Shown here piece by piece: positions 14,327 through 14,422 of a DNA stretch of 14,422 nt (the stretch's first letter is position 1; every line of letters begins with the position of its first letter). Source of the stretch: Lachnoclostridium sp. UBA7122 (GTDB lineage: Bacteria; Bacillota; Clostridia; Lachnospirales; Lachnospiraceae); contig DKXQ01000179.1 of assembly GCA_002493085.1 (NCBI GenBank), positions 2,162-16,583 of the forward strand, read 5' to 3'. Below the pieces are notes generated by a model. It did no database searches. It was not told the DNA's origin and saw nothing but the letters and a program-made list of their open reading frames with translations. Position numbers and translations under genes: made by a program.

Positions 14327-14355
14327 ACTACATAAAAAGCTTTTTTTGTTATAAT
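14327..14355 (+). promoter_or_regulatory. Probable rightward promoter with extended -10
   Basis: TATAAT (14350-14355) is preceded by TG one base upstream (TGTTATAAT), an extended -10 element that makes a good -35 less necessary; the sequence at the -35 position is only ACTACA (14327-14332). It reads out of the right edge of the window, and no start codon with a ribosome binding site follows before 14422. A weaker pair, TTGTCA (14288-14293) with ATATTT (14311-14316), lies just upstream. Confidence 0.45.
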
Positions 14356-14422
14356 TCCAGGAAATAAAAAGAAAAATATGATTAGCCAGAATATAATAAA
14401 ATAGAGTAGAGAAATAACTGTA

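Larger units (their letters stand above)
14137..14422. other. Non-coding AT-rich regulatory region upstream of the sugar operon
   Basis: No credible gene is present. The stretch contains the operon promoter, a perfect 12-base direct repeat TTTTTTAGCTTA at 14198-14209 and 14266-14277, two more AGCTT sites (14226-14230 and 14338-14342), the palindrome AAAAAGCTTTTT (14334-14345) and a likely rightward promoter. The arrangement suggests a divergent gene just beyond the right edge, possibly the operon's regulator, but none of it is visible. Confidence 0.6.

Noticed and set aside
14377..14403. Possible start of a plus-strand gene (ATG followed by eight codons) near the right edge
   Set aside because: The frame stops after eight codons and has no ribosome binding site.
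1..14422. CRISPR arrays, tRNA or rRNA genes, riboswitches
   Set aside because: No regularly spaced repeats, cloverleaf-like sequences or recognisable aptamer cores were seen on either strand; the repeats found are only short pairs.

Overview
The window looks like chromosomal DNA of a low-GC Firmicute, most likely a gut or rumen Lachnospiraceae-type clostridium. The evidence is the AT-rich base composition, strong AGGAGG ribosome binding sites, an ABC/FtsX transporter paired with its own two-component system, a spore-coat-type manganese catalase (CotJC-like) remnant, and a cytosolic plant-glycan operon of the kind seen in Roseburia and Butyrivibrio relatives. This assignment is inference; there is no rRNA or other marker gene here.

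Layout. (1) Positions 1-about 25 look like the right-hand end of an IS200/IS605-type element cut by the window edge. (2) At 118-273 (+) is a 51-residue XRE-like protein that appears to lack its DNA-recognition helix. (3) Positions 441-5337 (+) hold a tight four-gene unit: ABC ATPase, 8-TM FtsX-type permease, OmpR-family response regulator, and a short histidine kinase with almost no extracellular sensor. This is the architecture of self-monitoring antimicrobial-peptide detoxification modules. Its leader carries two adjacent hairpins. (4) At 5340-5379 a strong hairpin separates the two convergent transcription units. (5) Positions 14136-5414 (-) hold a sugar operon in this transcription order: SGNH esterase with a C-terminal domain (CE17-like), GH1 beta-glycosidase (pseudogene), mannose-6-phosphate isomerase fused to a ROK sugar kinase, phosphoglucomutase/phosphomannomutase, and GH36 alpha-galactosidase. 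Directly after the GH36 stop comes the C-terminal part of a manganese catalase gene with no N-terminus. (6) Positions 14137-14422 are a non-coding, AT-rich regulatory region with a probable promoter in each direction.

How the genes fit together. The sugar enzymes have no signal peptides, so they should act in the cytosol on imported oligosaccharides. Deacetylation (SGNH), alpha-galactose removal (GH36), beta-glycoside cleavage (GH1), hexose phosphorylation (ROK), hexose-1-P to hexose-6-P conversion (PGM/PMM) and Man-6-P to Fru-6-P isomerisation (ManA) together make a plausible end-stage pathway for acetylated galactoglucomannan. No transporter, mannoside phosphorylase or mannanase lies in the window, so the substrate remains an inference.

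The most striking points are the ManA-ROK fusion, the two independent lesions in GH1 (an amber codon replacing a conserved Trp, plus a frameshift), and the scar joining the alpha-galactosidase stop codon to a beheaded manganese catalase gene. I did not find a clearly new defence or regulatory system. The least explained elements are the shortened XRE protein, the double-hairpin leader and the AGCTT-rich upstream region.
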